NCBI GenBank assembly: GCA_021849295.1
Contig: JAJZTA010000010.1
Span: forward strand, 22,633 to 86,632
Source of the DNA: Pseudomonadota bacterium
Lineage (GTDB): Bacteria > Pseudomonadota > Alphaproteobacteria > Micavibrionales > UBA2020
Direction of reading: 5' to 3'
DNA length: 64,000 nt
Every line of letters begins with the position of its first letter. Positions within the stretch are counted from its first letter, which is position 1. Positions 8,577-18,370 of the stretch are shown piece after piece. The notes under the pieces are model-generated. The model had not been told where the DNA came from and ran no database searches. It worked only from the letters and a program-made list of their open reading frames with translations. The translations under genes and the position numbers were made by a program.

Positions 8577-10610
8577 ATGTCCGGTTCGCAAGAAAAAGAA
8601 AAGTTCAATAACAAAACAATCCAATGGATCAACGATCGCATGCCGATCTTCTCCATGCTCAACAACGAGTATGGCAAGTTCCCGATGCCGAAGAACTGCA
8701 ACTACTTCTGGAACTTCGGCGCGATCGCGATGGTCATGCTGGTGATCATGATCGTCACCGGCGTCTTCATGGCCATGAACTACGTGCCCAGCACCGCCGG
8801 CGCCTTCGCCAGCATCCAGCACACCACCCGCGAGGTGAACTACGGCTGGCTCCTGCGCTACATGCACATGAACGGCGCGTCGTTCTTCTTCATCGCCGTC
8901 TACATCCACCTTTTCCGCGGCCTCTACTACGGATCGTATAAAAAGCCGCGCGAGCTGGTGTGGATCTTCGGCGTCGTTTTGCTGCTGCTGATGATGGCGA
9001 CCGCCTTCCTCGGCTATACCCTGCCGTGGAGCCAAATGTCCGGCTGGGGCGCGACCGTCATCACCAGCCTCTTCTCCGCCATCCCGCTGATCGGCGGCGG
9101 CATCGTCACCTGGCTGTGGGGCGGCTTCAGCGTCGGGCAGCCCACGCTCAACCGCTTCTACGCCTTCCACTTCCTGCTGCCGTTCATCATCTGCGCGGCG
9201 GTGTTCGTCCACGTCTGGGCGCTGCACGTCTCCAAGTCCAACAATCCGGCGGGCGTCGAGCCGAAGTCCGAAAAGGACACCGTGCCGTTCCACCCCTACT
9301 ACACCGCCAAGGACAGCTTCGGCACCGCGGTCTTCATGATCGTCTACTTCGCCGTGGTGTTCTTCGCGCCGCTGATTTTGGCCAACCCCGACCACTGGAA
9401 GCCCTTCAACTCTCTGCAAACGCCGCCGGAAATCGTGCCCGAATGGTACTTCCTGCCGTTCTACGCCATGCTGCGGTCGTTCACCGTCGGCATCAAGGTC
9501 GCCGGCGTCACGCTGCTCACCGCGAAGCAGCAGGGCGTCCTCGCCATGTTCGGCTCGATCCTGATTTTGTTCTTCGTGCCGTGGCTCGACAAGTCGCCGG
9601 TCAAAAGCGCGCGCTACCGCCCCGTCTTCAAGTGGGCTCTCCGCCTGCTGGTGCTCAACATGGTCATGCTGACCTACGCGGGCGCCCTGCCCGCCGCCGG
9701 CAAGGCTTTGGTGATGGGCCGCATCGGCGCGGCCTACTATTATTTCTTCTTCCTGGTGCTGCTGCCGTATCTCGGCAAGAGAGAGAAGACGCTGCCCCTG
9801 CCGGAAAGCATCAGCGCCGACTATGCCGCGCATCACGGCGGCGGCGCGATGAAGAAAGCGCTCATTCCCGCCGCTCTGGCTCTGGGGCTCGCGCTCGCGC
9901 CCCATGCCGCGCGCGCTGCGGACACGCCGCCCCTGCCGAACCTCCACTGGCCGGAACAGGGCATCTTCGGCCACTACGACATGGCGGCGGTGCAGCGCGG
10001 ATTTCAGGTCTACAAGGAAGTCTGCTCCAACTGCCACTCGATGAAGTACATCTACTACCGCAACCTCGAGAGCATCGGCTACACGAAGGAACAGGTCAAG
10101 ACACTCGCGGCGACCTACCAGATCACCGACGGGCCGGATGAAAACGGGCAAATGTTTCAGCGCCCCGGCAGGCCGACGGACCACTTCAAGTCGCCTTTCC
10201 CCAACCCCGAGACGGCACGCGCCGCGCTCAATGGCGCTCTGCCGCCGGACATGTCCAACCTCGTCAACGCCCGCGAAGGCGGCCCGAACTACATCTACGC
10301 CATCCTGACAGGTTACGTGCCGGCGCCCAAAGACTTCCATGTCATGGACGGCCACATGTACAACGAATACTTCCCCGGCCATCAGATCGCCATGCCGCAG
10401 CCGCTGGTCGCAGGGCAGGTGCAGTTCCAGGACGGCACGCCGAACACGCTCGACAACGAAGCGCGTTCCGTCGCGCAGTTCCTCGACTGGGCGTCCAACC
10501 CGCACATGGAGCAGCGCAAACGCCTCGGCATCAAGGTCATCCTGTTCATGATCGCCTTTGCGGGCATCCTGCTTGCCACCAAGCGGAAAGTCTGGTCTGA
10601 CGTGACATGA
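8577..10610 (+). CDS. fbcH: Fused cytochrome b / cytochrome c1 polyprotein (bc1 complex)
   Basis: This is a single 677-residue frame. Residues 1-424 are a complete cytochrome b with the heme-ligand helices ([38 protein letters not shown]) and the Qo-site PEWY motif in [15 protein letters not shown]. At residue 425 (ATG at 9849) a typical signal peptide starts ([19 protein letters not shown]..) and the rest is cytochrome c1: heme motif C-S-N-C-H, methionine ligand region IAMPQPL, and a C-terminal membrane anchor. In Bradyrhizobium fbcH such a polyprotein is cut by signal peptidase into separate b and c1 chains; the same is inferred here. The SD GAGAAGGA precedes the ATG. Confidence 0.95.
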   Translation: MSGSQEKEKFNNKTIQWINDRMPIFSMLNNEYGKFPMPKNCNYFWNFGAIAMVMLVIMIVTGVFMAMNYVPSTAGAFASIQHTTREVNYGWLLRYMHMNGASFFFIAVYIHLFRGLYYGSYKKPRELVWIFGVVLLLLMMATAFLGYTLPWSQMSGWGATVITSLFSAIPLIGGGIVTWLWGGFSVGQPTLNRFYAFHFLLPFIICAAVFVHVWALHVSKSNNPAGVEPKSEKDTVPFHPYYTAKDSFGTAVFMIVYFAVVFFAPLILANPDHWKPFNSLQTPPEIVPEWYFLPFYAMLRSFTVGIKVAGVTLLTAKQQGVLAMFGSILILFFVPWLDKSPVKSARYRPVFKWALRLLVLNMVMLTYAGALPAAGKALVMGRIGAAYYYFFFLVLLPYLGKREKTLPLPESISADYAAHHGGGAMKKALIPAALALGLALAPHAARAADTPPLPNLHWPEQGIFGHYDMAAVQRGFQVYKEVCSNCHSMKYIYYRNLESIGYTKEQVKTLAATYQITDGPDENGQMFQRPGRPTDHFKSPFPNPETARAALNGALPPDMSNLVNAREGGPNYIYAILTGYVPAPKDFHVMDGHMYNEYFPGHQIAMPQPLVAGQVQFQDGTPNTLDNEARSVAQFLDWASNPHMEQRKRLGIKVILFMIAFAGILLATKRKVWSDVT

Positions 10611-12334
10611 GTCCTGTTGGCATACTTCTCCAGATAATCGGCGGAGTCTGCCTTCTCCTCTGGGGCGTCGGCATGGTGAGTCGCGGGCTCAATCGGGCCT
10701 TCGGCACGGCGCTGCGCCGCATCATTTCCAACTCGACAAGCAACCGATTCAAAGCATTGCTCATCGGTGCGTTCGTGGCCGCCCTCCTGCAAAGCAGCAC
10801 GGCAGCCGTCCTGGTCGTCAGCTCGTTCGCGGCGCGCAACGTCATCACCATCGCAGCCGCCACCGCCGTGGGGCTGGGCGCGAACGTCGGCACGACGCTC
10901 GCCGCACAGCTGATGTCGCTAAACCTGGCCTGGCTAATTCCCGTCCTGCTGATTTCAGGCTACATCATCAACAAGGCGCTCGCGGAAAGTCTTTACAAGT
11001 ACATCGGCCATGCGCTGGTCGGCATCGGCCTTGCCCTCCTGGCCCTGAACATGATTACCTCCGCCGCCGCGCCGCTCCAGCAATCCAACGTATTGCGCGC
11101 GCTGATCGGCCCGATGAACGACCAGCCTGCGCTGGCCATGCTGATCGCCGGCCTGCTGACATGGCTGGCGCACTCGAGTCTCGCCATGGTTCTGCTGCTG
11201 ATGAGCTTCGTCTCCGCTAAAATGATTCCCGTCAAACTCGGGCTCTATATGGTGCTCGGCGCGAACCTCGGTGGCGCGGTCGCCCCCGTCGTCATGACCC
11301 TGCGCGATATTCCCGCCGGACGGCGCATCCCGCTCGGCAACCTCTTCATCCGTTCCATCGGCGTGATGTTCGCGCTGCCGTTCATGAATTCCCTGATCAT
11401 GCCGGCGCTCGCGCTGATCCCGTCCGCGCCGGCGCACGAACTGGCCAACTTCAACACGCTGTTCAACTTCGTGCTGGCCGTCATCTTTCTGCCCTTCACA
11501 GGGCCGATGACCCGGCTCAGCGAAATCGTGCTGCCGGACCGTCCACGCGAGGAGGACGAAAGCCTGCCCCGCTATCTCGATCCGGACGCCGTCGGCACGC
11601 CCGCGGCGGCGCTGGCCGGCGTTGCCCGCGAGACCTTGCGCATTTCCGACATCGTGCAGAAGATGCTGCAGGACACGCTCGAAGCCCTACGCAGCAACAA
11701 CCCGCGCCTCGTGCAGGAGATATGCACCAAGGAAGAGGACGTGGACAGTCTTTACGATTCGATCAAAACCTATATCGCGCGCCTCGATGTCGAAAAGTTC
11801 GACGAAAAAGAAAACATGCGCTACCTGCAAATCCTGACCTTTTCCACGAATCTGGAGCATATCGGCGACATTATCGATAAAAACCTTATGGAACTGGCGC
11901 GCAAGAAGATCCGCCATCAGGACAATTTCTCGCGGCAGGGCTTCGCGGAAATCTCCGACCTGCATGCCCGCGTTATGGAGAGCCTGCAGCTGGCGCAGAA
12001 CATTTTCATGACCGGCGACGTCAAAATGGCGCGCATGCTTTTCGAGGAAAAGGAAACCTTGCGCTCTTATGAAATGCACGCCGCCGAAAGCCACTTCCGG
12101 CGCTTGAGCGAAGGCGTGGCGGAAACGATCGCCACTTCCAGCCTGCACCTCGATATTTTGCGGGATTTACGCCGGATTAACAGTTATCTTACCCTGATCG
12201 CGTATCCTATACTTGAAAACGCGCATCAGTTGAAAGACACTCTTCTCAAACCGAAACGCGTGAACAAAAAGAAGAAAAAACCGGCCAAGACTTCCAAACC
12301 GGCGCCGGCCGCGCCTCTGCCGGAGAAATACTAA
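10607..12334 (+). CDS. Na/Pi-cotransporter family protein with PhoU-like domain
   Basis: The protein has 575 residues. Residues 1 to about 310 are hydrophobic and contain the inverted-repeat signature of type II Na/phosphate cotransporters, with [10 protein letters not shown] in the first half and [11 protein letters not shown] in the second. The region from about 340 to 545 is soluble, helical and PhoU-like ([37 protein letters not shown]). The C terminus ends in a lysine- and proline-rich tail. The ATG overlaps the fbcH stop (ATGA), so the transporter is translationally coupled to the bc1 genes, an unusual partner. The family suggests Na+-driven phosphate transport; direction and substrate are inferred only. 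Confidence 0.85.
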   Translation: MSPVGILLQIIGGVCLLLWGVGMVSRGLNRAFGTALRRIISNSTSNRFKALLIGAFVAALLQSSTAAVLVVSSFAARNVITIAAATAVGLGANVGTTLAAQLMSLNLAWLIPVLLISGYIINKALAESLYKYIGHALVGIGLALLALNMITSAAAPLQQSNVLRALIGPMNDQPALAMLIAGLLTWLAHSSLAMVLLLMSFVSAKMIPVKLGLYMVLGANLGGAVAPVVMTLRDIPAGRRIPLGNLFIRSIGVMFALPFMNSLIMPALALIPSAPAHELANFNTLFNFVLAVIFLPFTGPMTRLSEIVLPDRPREEDESLPRYLDPDAVGTPAAALAGVARETLRISDIVQKMLQDTLEALRSNNPRLVQEICTKEEDVDSLYDSIKTYIARLDVEKFDEKENMRYLQILTFSTNLEHIGDIIDKNLMELARKKIRHQDNFSRQGFAEISDLHARVMESLQLAQNIFMTGDVKMARMLFEEKETLRSYEMHAAESHFRRLSEGVAETIATSSLHLDILRDLRRINSYLTLIAYPILENAHQLKDTLLKPKRVNKKKKKPAKTSKPAPAAPLPEKY

Positions 12335-12371
12335 TCACGCTGAAACTTCATCCAGACCGGAGGTCAGTCAA

Positions 12372-13895
12372 ATGAAAAAAGCATCTTCCCGATTCTCACT
12401 TCTTCACGCGAGCGGATTTGCCGCGGCGTTGGCCTGTCTTTGCGCCTTTGCGCCCGCGCACGCCGCGGCGGCACCGCAAACCGCGGCGGCCCTGCAGGTT
12501 GCGCACCTGCCGGACTTCGCCGATCTGGCGCAACGGTTGCTGCCGTCAGTGGTCAACGTTTCCACGACGTCGAGCATAGAAACAACCGCCGCCAACGGCT
12601 TGCCGCCGATGCCGCAGTTTCCGCCGGGATCGCCCTTCGAGGAATTCTTCAAGAATTTCTACAACCACTACCAGAACGGCCGGCAACCGCAGAAGAAGGA
12701 GAAGATCTACGCGCTCGGCTCGGGCTTCATCATCGACGCGAAGAGCGGCTACATCGTCACCAACAACCACGTCATCAAAAACGCCGAGAAGATCAAGGTC
12801 ACGCTCAGCGACAACACGACCGTTCCCGCCAAGCTGATCGGCGCGGACCCGAAGACGGACATCGCCGTGCTGCAAATCAAGCCGCCGCACGCCTTGACCG
12901 CCGCCGTCTGGGGCAACAGCGACACCGCGCGCATCGGCTCCTGGGTGCTGACCATCGGCAATCCGTTCGGCCTCGGCGGCACGGTGACGGCGGGCATCGT
13001 TTCCGCCCGCCAGCGCAACATCGACGAAGGACCCTACGACGAATTCATCCAGACCGACGCGCCGATCAACCGCGGCAACTCCGGCGGCCCTATGTTCAAC
13101 CAGCAAGGCGACGTCGTCGGCATCGACACGGCGATCTATTCGCCCTCGGGCGGCTCGGTCGGCATCGGCTTTGCCATCCCGTCGAACCTCGCGCGCAATA
13201 TCGTGGCGCAGCTGATCGCTCACGGCAAGGTCAAGCGCGCATGGCTCGGCGTACGCATTCAGGACATGACGCCGGAAATCGCCCAGAACCTCGGCCTGCC
13301 GAATGCGGAAGGCGCGCTTGTTTCCAGCGTCTTCCCCAAGGGGCCGGCTGAAAAATCGGGACTCAAATCCGGCGACGTGATCCTCAAGTTCAACGGTCAC
13401 GCCATCAGGGAAATGCGCCAGCTGCCGCTGATGGTCGCCGAAGCGCCGGTCGGCAAGGACGCCACCATAGACATCTGGCGCAAGGGCAAAGAGAAGACTT
13501 TCCACGTCGATCTCGCTGAAATGAGTCCGTCCATGGAAAACGACAAGGCGTCCCAGCCAAAAGAAAAGGCGCCGCCGAAGCCAGACGTGCTGAAACTCAA
13601 GAGTCTCGGCATCGGCCTCTCGGCACTGACCTCCGACCTGCGCGATACCTATAAGGTGCCGAAGGACTTCAAGGGCGCGGTCATCACATACGTCGACCCG
13701 AACAGCGACGCCGCCGAAAAAGACGTCGAAGTCGGCGACGTGATCTCCGAAGTCGATCAGGTGAACGTCGCCTCTCCCGCCGAAGCCGCTAAAAACATAG
13801 AGGCCGCCGAAAAGGCCGGAGACAAGTCCGTTCTTCTCTTCGTTTCACGCGGCGAGGATGTGCGCTTCGTCGCGCTGAAATTCGCCAAAAAATGA
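12372..13895 (+). CDS. degP: Periplasmic serine protease Do/DegP (HtrA family)
   Basis: The protein has 507 residues with a signal peptide ending near AHAAAAP (about residue 32). The trypsin-like domain has the full triad: H133 in TNNHVI, D163 in KTDIAVL, S237 in GNSGGP. Two PDZ domains follow (about residues 280-375 and 405-500), joined by a lysine/proline-rich linker. This architecture marks a DegP/DegQ-type quality-control protease acting on misfolded periplasmic and outer-membrane proteins. A strong GGAGGT ribosome binding site precedes the ATG. The stop overlaps the miaA start (ATGA). Confidence 0.95.
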   Translation: MKKASSRFSLLHASGFAAALACLCAFAPAHAAAAPQTAAALQVAHLPDFADLAQRLLPSVVNVSTTSSIETTAANGLPPMPQFPPGSPFEEFFKNFYNHYQNGRQPQKKEKIYALGSGFIIDAKSGYIVTNNHVIKNAEKIKVTLSDNTTVPAKLIGADPKTDIAVLQIKPPHALTAAVWGNSDTARIGSWVLTIGNPFGLGGTVTAGIVSARQRNIDEGPYDEFIQTDAPINRGNSGGPMFNQQGDVVGIDTAIYSPSGGSVGIGFAIPSNLARNIVAQLIAHGKVKRAWLGVRIQDMTPEIAQNLGLPNAEGALVSSVFPKGPAEKSGLKSGDVILKFNGHAIREMRQLPLMVAEAPVGKDATIDIWRKGKEKTFHVDLAEMSPSMENDKASQPKEKAPPKPDVLKLKSLGIGLSALTSDLRDTYKVPKDFKGAVITYVDPNSDAAEKDVEVGDVISEVDQVNVASPAEAAKNIEAAEKAGDKSVLLFVSRGEDVRFVALKFAKK

Positions 13896-14800
13896 CGGCG
13901 GGAACCGTTCTTGTCATTGGAGGACCGACCGCCAGTGGCAAGTCCGGCCTCGCCCTCGCGGTAGCCGAAGCGCGGGCGGGCACGGTCATCAACGCCGATT
14001 CGATGCAGGTCTACGACGCCCTGCCGCTCCTGACGGCGCAGCCGTCGGCGGACGATACGGCCAAAGCCCCGCACCGCCTTTATGCGACGCTGCCGCCCGA
14101 TGAGGTTTGCTCCGCCGCGCGCTGGGCGGAGATGGCGATTGCCGAGATTCGCGCGGCGCAGACGAACAAGAGCTTGCCCATCATCGCCGGCGGCACGGGG
14201 TTTTACATCAAGACGCTGCTCGAAGGCATCAGTCCCATTCCCGATGTGCCGGAGTCCTTCCGTCAGGAGGCGATCACGCTGCAGAAAAAACTCGGCAACC
14301 CCGCTTTTCACGCGGCACTCGCCAAACGCGACCCCGAAACCGCCGCCAAACTAGATCCCTTGAACACACAGCGGCTGGTGCGCGCATGGGAGGTGCTGGC
14401 GGCAACGGGAAAAAGCCTCGCCGCATGGCAGGCCGCGCCGCGCGTCAAGCCGCCCGCCGATCTCGCCTTTTTCACCGTCACGCTGCTGCCGCCGCGCGAA
14501 ACGCTTTACGCCGCCTGCAACGGACGCTTCGAACGGATGCTCGACATGGGCGCGCTGGAAGAGGCAAAGGAATTCATGGCGCGGGAAGCGGACGGCATAG
14601 CGCTCTCCAAAGCTCTCGGCTACCCGGAATTGAAAGCCTATATCGCCGGAAAAGCCACGCGGGAGGAGGCCATCCGTCTGGCGCAACAGTCCACCCGCAA
14701 CTACGCCAAGCGGCAAATGACGTGGTTTCGCCACCAGATCAGGGCGGATATGGTGCTGGAAAGCCCTGATCCCGCGCCGCTTTTGGATAAATTGCCATAA
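13892..14800 (+). CDS. miaA: tRNA dimethylallyltransferase
   Basis: The protein has 302 residues. The P-loop GGPTASGKSGLALAVA is at the N terminus, followed by the substrate-binding NADSMQVYDALPLLTAQPS and later GGTGFYIKTLLEG, all MiaA signatures. The closing QQSTRNYAKRQMTWFRH motif is also diagnostic. It transfers a dimethylallyl group to N6 of A37 in tRNAs that read UNN codons. Its start overlaps the degP stop by four bases (ATGA), so the two are co-translated; there is a 109-base gap before the next gene. Confidence 0.96.
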   Translation: MTAGTVLVIGGPTASGKSGLALAVAEARAGTVINADSMQVYDALPLLTAQPSADDTAKAPHRLYATLPPDEVCSAARWAEMAIAEIRAAQTNKSLPIIAGGTGFYIKTLLEGISPIPDVPESFRQEAITLQKKLGNPAFHAALAKRDPETAAKLDPLNTQRLVRAWEVLAATGKSLAAWQAAPRVKPPADLAFFTVTLLPPRETLYAACNGRFERMLDMGALEEAKEFMAREADGIALSKALGYPELKAYIAGKATREEAIRLAQQSTRNYAKRQMTWFRHQIRADMVLESPDPAPLLDKLP

Positions 14801-14909
14801 ACATGGTTGTAAATCTACCAAAGGCGGGGTTTCGCTTGACTCGCAGGGGCTGTTTTGGTCAGTTAGTGACTTGAAATAACATATAAATTAATCGTGCAGG
14901 TAAAAAGCC

Positions 14910-15557
14910 ATGGCAGATATTTTTGACGAAATCAGCGAGGATATGCGTCAGGAGAAACTGGCCCAGTTTTGGAAAGAAAACGGGTCGTGGATTATCGGCG
15001 GCGTGATCGGTGCGATCTTGCTGACCGCGATCATGGCCTACATGCGCCAGCGCGACTTCACGCAGAGCACCAAGGCCACGACGCAGCTCGTCATGATCGC
15101 CGCCTCAACGGACAGCCGGAAGCTGGAGCAGTTCGCCGACAAAACCGACAAGAACCACGCCATGATGGCGCGCTTCATCGCCGCCGACAATTACGTGCAA
15201 AACAACCAGAACGACAAGGCCATCGCGCTCTACAAGAAAATCGCCGCCACCTCCGGCCTGAGCAAAGTCTGGCGTGATCTCGCCAGCGTCCACAGCATCA
15301 GCCTGCGCCTCAACACAGCGCCGCCGGCCGAGCTCGCGACCGAACTCGCGCCGCTGGTGAAAGACGATGATGTCTGGCGCTATACGGCGCGCGAACTGCA
15401 GGCGCTGCTCGCGGCAAGGGAAGGCCACATGCAAAAGGCCGCCGACCTGATGTCCGCCATCGCCGCCGACCCCAACGCGCCGACCGACGAGCGCCACCGC
15501 GCCTTCAGCCTGCACGAGCTTTATATCGCCGACGCCAAAGCCAACCGGAAATCCTGA
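14910..15557 (+). CDS. YfgM-like membrane-anchored tetratricopeptide protein
   Basis: The protein has 215 residues. About 25 cytoplasmic residues precede one membrane helix (WIIGGVIGAILLTAIMAYM), and the rest is a helical TPR-like periplasmic domain rich in alanine (MMARFIAADNYVQNNQNDKA...). This topology and the position immediately before bamB and der match YfgM, an ancillary partner of the SecYEG translocon and PpiD in gammaproteobacteria. A tetratricopeptide-like domain (TPR_21) assignment is an inference from pattern. An AT-rich leader of about 60 bases may hold its promoter, but no box stands out. Confidence 0.78.
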   Translation: MADIFDEISEDMRQEKLAQFWKENGSWIIGGVIGAILLTAIMAYMRQRDFTQSTKATTQLVMIAASTDSRKLEQFADKTDKNHAMMARFIAADNYVQNNQNDKAIALYKKIAATSGLSKVWRDLASVHSISLRLNTAPPAELATELAPLVKDDDVWRYTARELQALLAAREGHMQKAADLMSAIAADPNAPTDERHRAFSLHELYIADAKANRKS

Positions 15558-15586
15558 TAAAAACGCGCCGGAAACGGGAGTAGCCG

Positions 15587-16933
15587 ATGAAAAAAAATAT
15601 GTTGAAAAAGACGCTGGTTCTTCTCGCCGTCCTGCCCGCCTTTCTTCTGCTCGGCGCCTGCGCGAAGATCGACAACATGTTCAGCAGTTCGGACAACCAG
15701 CCCCCCCTGCCCGGCAAGCGCATCTCGCTTCTGCAACTGCAGCAGCAGCTTGTGCCCAACCCCGCGCTGCAACAGACTCCCATCATTCTGCCGCAGGCAT
15801 GGACCAATGCGTACTGGCCGCAGTCCGGCGGTTATCCCAGCCACGTGATGGGACAGCTCACACTCGGGTCCGACCTGAAACAGGCGTGGAAATCCTCCAT
15901 CGGCAAGGGCGGCGACAGCCGCGATCCGCTGATCACCCAGCCCGTCGTCGGCGACGGCATGGTCTACACGCTCGATGCGAACGGCAAGCTCGCCGCCTTC
16001 GACATCGCCAGCGGCGATAAAAAATGGCGCGTCAAGACGATCCCCAAAGGCGCCGAAGAGGAAGGCGGCGGCGACGGCGGCATCGCCTATGACAGCGACA
16101 AGCTCTATGTGACCAACGGTTACAGAACCCTCGCCTGCTTCGACGCCAAAACCGGCGCCGAACTGTGGCGCACGAGCCTGCAGACGCCGTCGCAATCCGC
16201 GCCCACCGTCGTGAACGGGAACGTCTACGTCATCACCATCGACAACCGCCTGCTGGTCTTTTCCGCCACCGACGGCACCGGCGTCTGGAGCTACACGGGC
16301 GTTCCGCAGACCACGGGACTGCTCAACTCCGTTTCGCCCGCCGCGGACGAATCCGAGATCGTTCTGCCGCAATCTTCTGGCGAAATCCTCGGCCTCAACG
16401 CCGCGAACGGGCAGGTTTTGTGGCAGGACAACATCTCCGCCGTCAACAACAACGGCCTGCTCGCGCCGATCGACAACATCAGCCAGCCCGTCATCAACTA
16501 CGGCACCGTCTACGCCACCAGCTACAGCGGCCATATGGTCGCCTTCGGCGAAGCAAGCGGCCAGCGCCTCTGGCAAAACGACATCGGCAGCGCCGCCATG
16601 CCGTGGATCGCGGGCGACAACATGTTCGTCATCACCACTGGCCAACAGCTCGTCGCCCTCTCGCTGGACGGCGGCGGCGTGCGCTGGGTCACGCAACTGC
16701 CCGAGCATAAAAAAGGCGACAGAAACGAAACCATCGTCTGGACGGGCCCCGTTCTGGCCGGCGGGCGCCTGCTCGCCGCCGGCAGCGACGGACATCTCGT
16801 CGAAGTCGATCCGCAAAGCGGCAGCATCACCCGCAGCATGGAGCTGCCGGGCAAGGTTTTTGTTCCGCCGGTCGTCGCCGACAACACGCTGTTTATCCTG
16901 ACGCAAAACGGCGACCTTGCCGCTTACCGCTAA
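15587..16933 (+). CDS. bamB: Outer membrane protein assembly factor BamB
   Basis: The protein is a 448-residue lipoprotein: signal MKKNMLKKTLVLLAVLPAFL then lipobox LGAC with acylated C25. The mature chain is built of PQQ-type beta-propeller blades, with recurring G..V.A/D..tG..lW motifs (for example FDIASGDKKWRVKT, FDAKTGAELWRTSL, LDGGGVRWVTQL). BamB helps BamA fold outer-membrane beta-barrels on the periplasmic side. It sits between the TPR protein and der, the usual order. It is slightly longer than E. coli BamB, mainly by an N-terminal linker. Confidence 0.93.
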   Translation: MKKNMLKKTLVLLAVLPAFLLLGACAKIDNMFSSSDNQPPLPGKRISLLQLQQQLVPNPALQQTPIILPQAWTNAYWPQSGGYPSHVMGQLTLGSDLKQAWKSSIGKGGDSRDPLITQPVVGDGMVYTLDANGKLAAFDIASGDKKWRVKTIPKGAEEEGGGDGGIAYDSDKLYVTNGYRTLACFDAKTGAELWRTSLQTPSQSAPTVVNGNVYVITIDNRLLVFSATDGTGVWSYTGVPQTTGLLNSVSPAADESEIVLPQSSGEILGLNAANGQVLWQDNISAVNNNGLLAPIDNISQPVINYGTVYATSYSGHMVAFGEASGQRLWQNDIGSAAMPWIAGDNMFVITTGQQLVALSLDGGGVRWVTQLPEHKKGDRNETIVWTGPVLAGGRLLAAGSDGHLVEVDPQSGSITRSMELPGKVFVPPVVADNTLFILTQNGDLAAYR

Positions 16934-16945
16934 AGAAAGAACGCC

Positions 16946-18370
16946 ATGACATTCACCGTCGCGATCATCGGACGCCCGAATGTCGGGAAATCCACGCTCT
17001 TCAACCGCCTGGTGGGAAAGAAGCTGGCACTGGTGCATGATACGCCCGGCCTGACCCGCGACTGGCGCGAGGCGGACGCGCATCTCTCCGACCTCAATTT
17101 CAAGGTCATCGACACGGCAGGGCTGGAAGAATCATTCGATGCCTCCATTCCCGCCCGCATGCGCCAGCAAACCGAGCGCGCGCTTGAGCGCGCCGACATG
17201 GCTCTGCTGGTCATCGATGCGCGCGCAGGCATCACTTCGATGGACAGGCACTTCGCCGACTGGCTCAGAAAACAGAACATGCCAACGGCGCTGATCGCCA
17301 ACAAATGCGAAAGCAAGGCGGGCATCTCCGGCATGTACGAAGCCTACGAGCTCGGCCTCGGCGAGCCGATCGCCATTTCCGCTGAACACGGACAGGGTCT
17401 CGACGAACTTTATACCCTGCTGCGCCCGTATGTCGACGCGGATGCGGCAGCGGCGGCGGCGGACGACGCCGAAAGCGAAGACCTCGAAAAATATTTCGAC
17501 ATCTACAAGGAAGGCGACGGTACCGGCTTCGGCGACCGCGAGGATGAGGACGAAGACAAGGACAACCCGATCAAGGTCGCCATCGTCGGACGCCCCAATG
17601 TCGGAAAATCGACGCTGCTCAACGCGCTCCTGGGCGAGGAACGCTCGATGACCGGCCCCGAAGCCGGCATCACCCGCGACGCCGTGCACGCGGACTGGGA
17701 ATACGGCGGACGGAAATTGCGCCTCGTCGACACCGCGGGGCTGCGGCGCAGATCGCGCATCGTCAACGAGATAGAGAAAATGTCGGTGGACGACACGCTC
17801 CGCGCCATCCGGCTCGCGCAGGTCGTCGTCATGGTGCTGGACGCCGAAACGATGTTCGAGCGGCAGGACCTCGTCATCCTCAACCACGCCATCGAGGAAG
17901 GCCGCGCCGTCGTCATCGCCGTCAACAAATGGGACGCCGTGAAGCACCGCGAAAAGCTGCTGGAAGACATTTCATACCAACTCGACACCAGCCTCGCGCA
18001 GGTGCGCGACGTGAAAACCGTCACCATTTCCGCCCTGCACGGCACGCGCCTTGACCAGCTGATGCAGGCGGTGCTGGACACCTACGACCTCTGGAACAAG
18101 CGCGTTCCGACCGGACGGCTCAACCGCTGGCTCGCCGCGATGGAAGAACAGAACCCCGCGCCGCTGGTGCATGGCCGCCCGAACCGCCTGCGCTATATGA
18201 CGCAGATCAAGACACGCCCGCCGACATTCGCACTGTGGGTCGGCCGCGCCGCCGATTATCCCGAGACGCACAAGCGCTACCTCATCAACAACCTGCGCCG
18301 CGACTTCGACATTCCCGCGACGCCGGTGCGCTTCATCGTCAAGGCGAGCAAAAATCCTTACGCGGATTGA
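16946..18370 (+). CDS. der: Ribosome-associated GTPase Der (EngA)
   Basis: The protein has 474 residues with the family-defining tandem of two GTPase domains: P-loop GRPNVGKST at residues 9-17 and again at 215-223. Each has a DTAGL switch II motif and an NK-D-type specificity motif (IANKCES, NKWDAV). They are joined by an acidic linker (residues 165-208, very rich in Asp/Glu/Ala). A KH-like domain closes the protein. It acts in 50S subunit maturation. It follows bamB by 12 bases and overlaps the convergent CDF transporter gene by 13 bases at its 3' end. Confidence 0.97.
   Translation: MTFTVAIIGRPNVGKSTLFNRLVGKKLALVHDTPGLTRDWREADAHLSDLNFKVIDTAGLEESFDASIPARMRQQTERALERADMALLVIDARAGITSMDRHFADWLRKQNMPTALIANKCESKAGISGMYEAYELGLGEPIAISAEHGQGLDELYTLLRPYVDADAAAAAADDAESEDLEKYFDIYKEGDGTGFGDREDEDEDKDNPIKVAIVGRPNVGKSTLLNALLGEERSMTGPEAGITRDAVHADWEYGGRKLRLVDTAGLRRRSRIVNEIEKMSVDDTLRAIRLAQVVVMVLDAETMFERQDLVILNHAIEEGRAVVIAVNKWDAVKHREKLLEDISYQLDTSLAQVRDVKTVTISALHGTRLDQLMQAVLDTYDLWNKRVPTGRLNRWLAAMEEQNPAPLVHGRPNRLRYMTQIKTRPPTFALWVGRAADYPETHKRYLINNLRRDFDIPATPVRFIVKASKNPYAD

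Noticed and set aside
8550..10505. 651-residue open frame on the minus strand opposite fbcH
   Set aside because: It mirrors a GC-rich coding gene and is rich in Arg, His and Asp/Glu; the plus strand has clear cytochrome motifs throughout.
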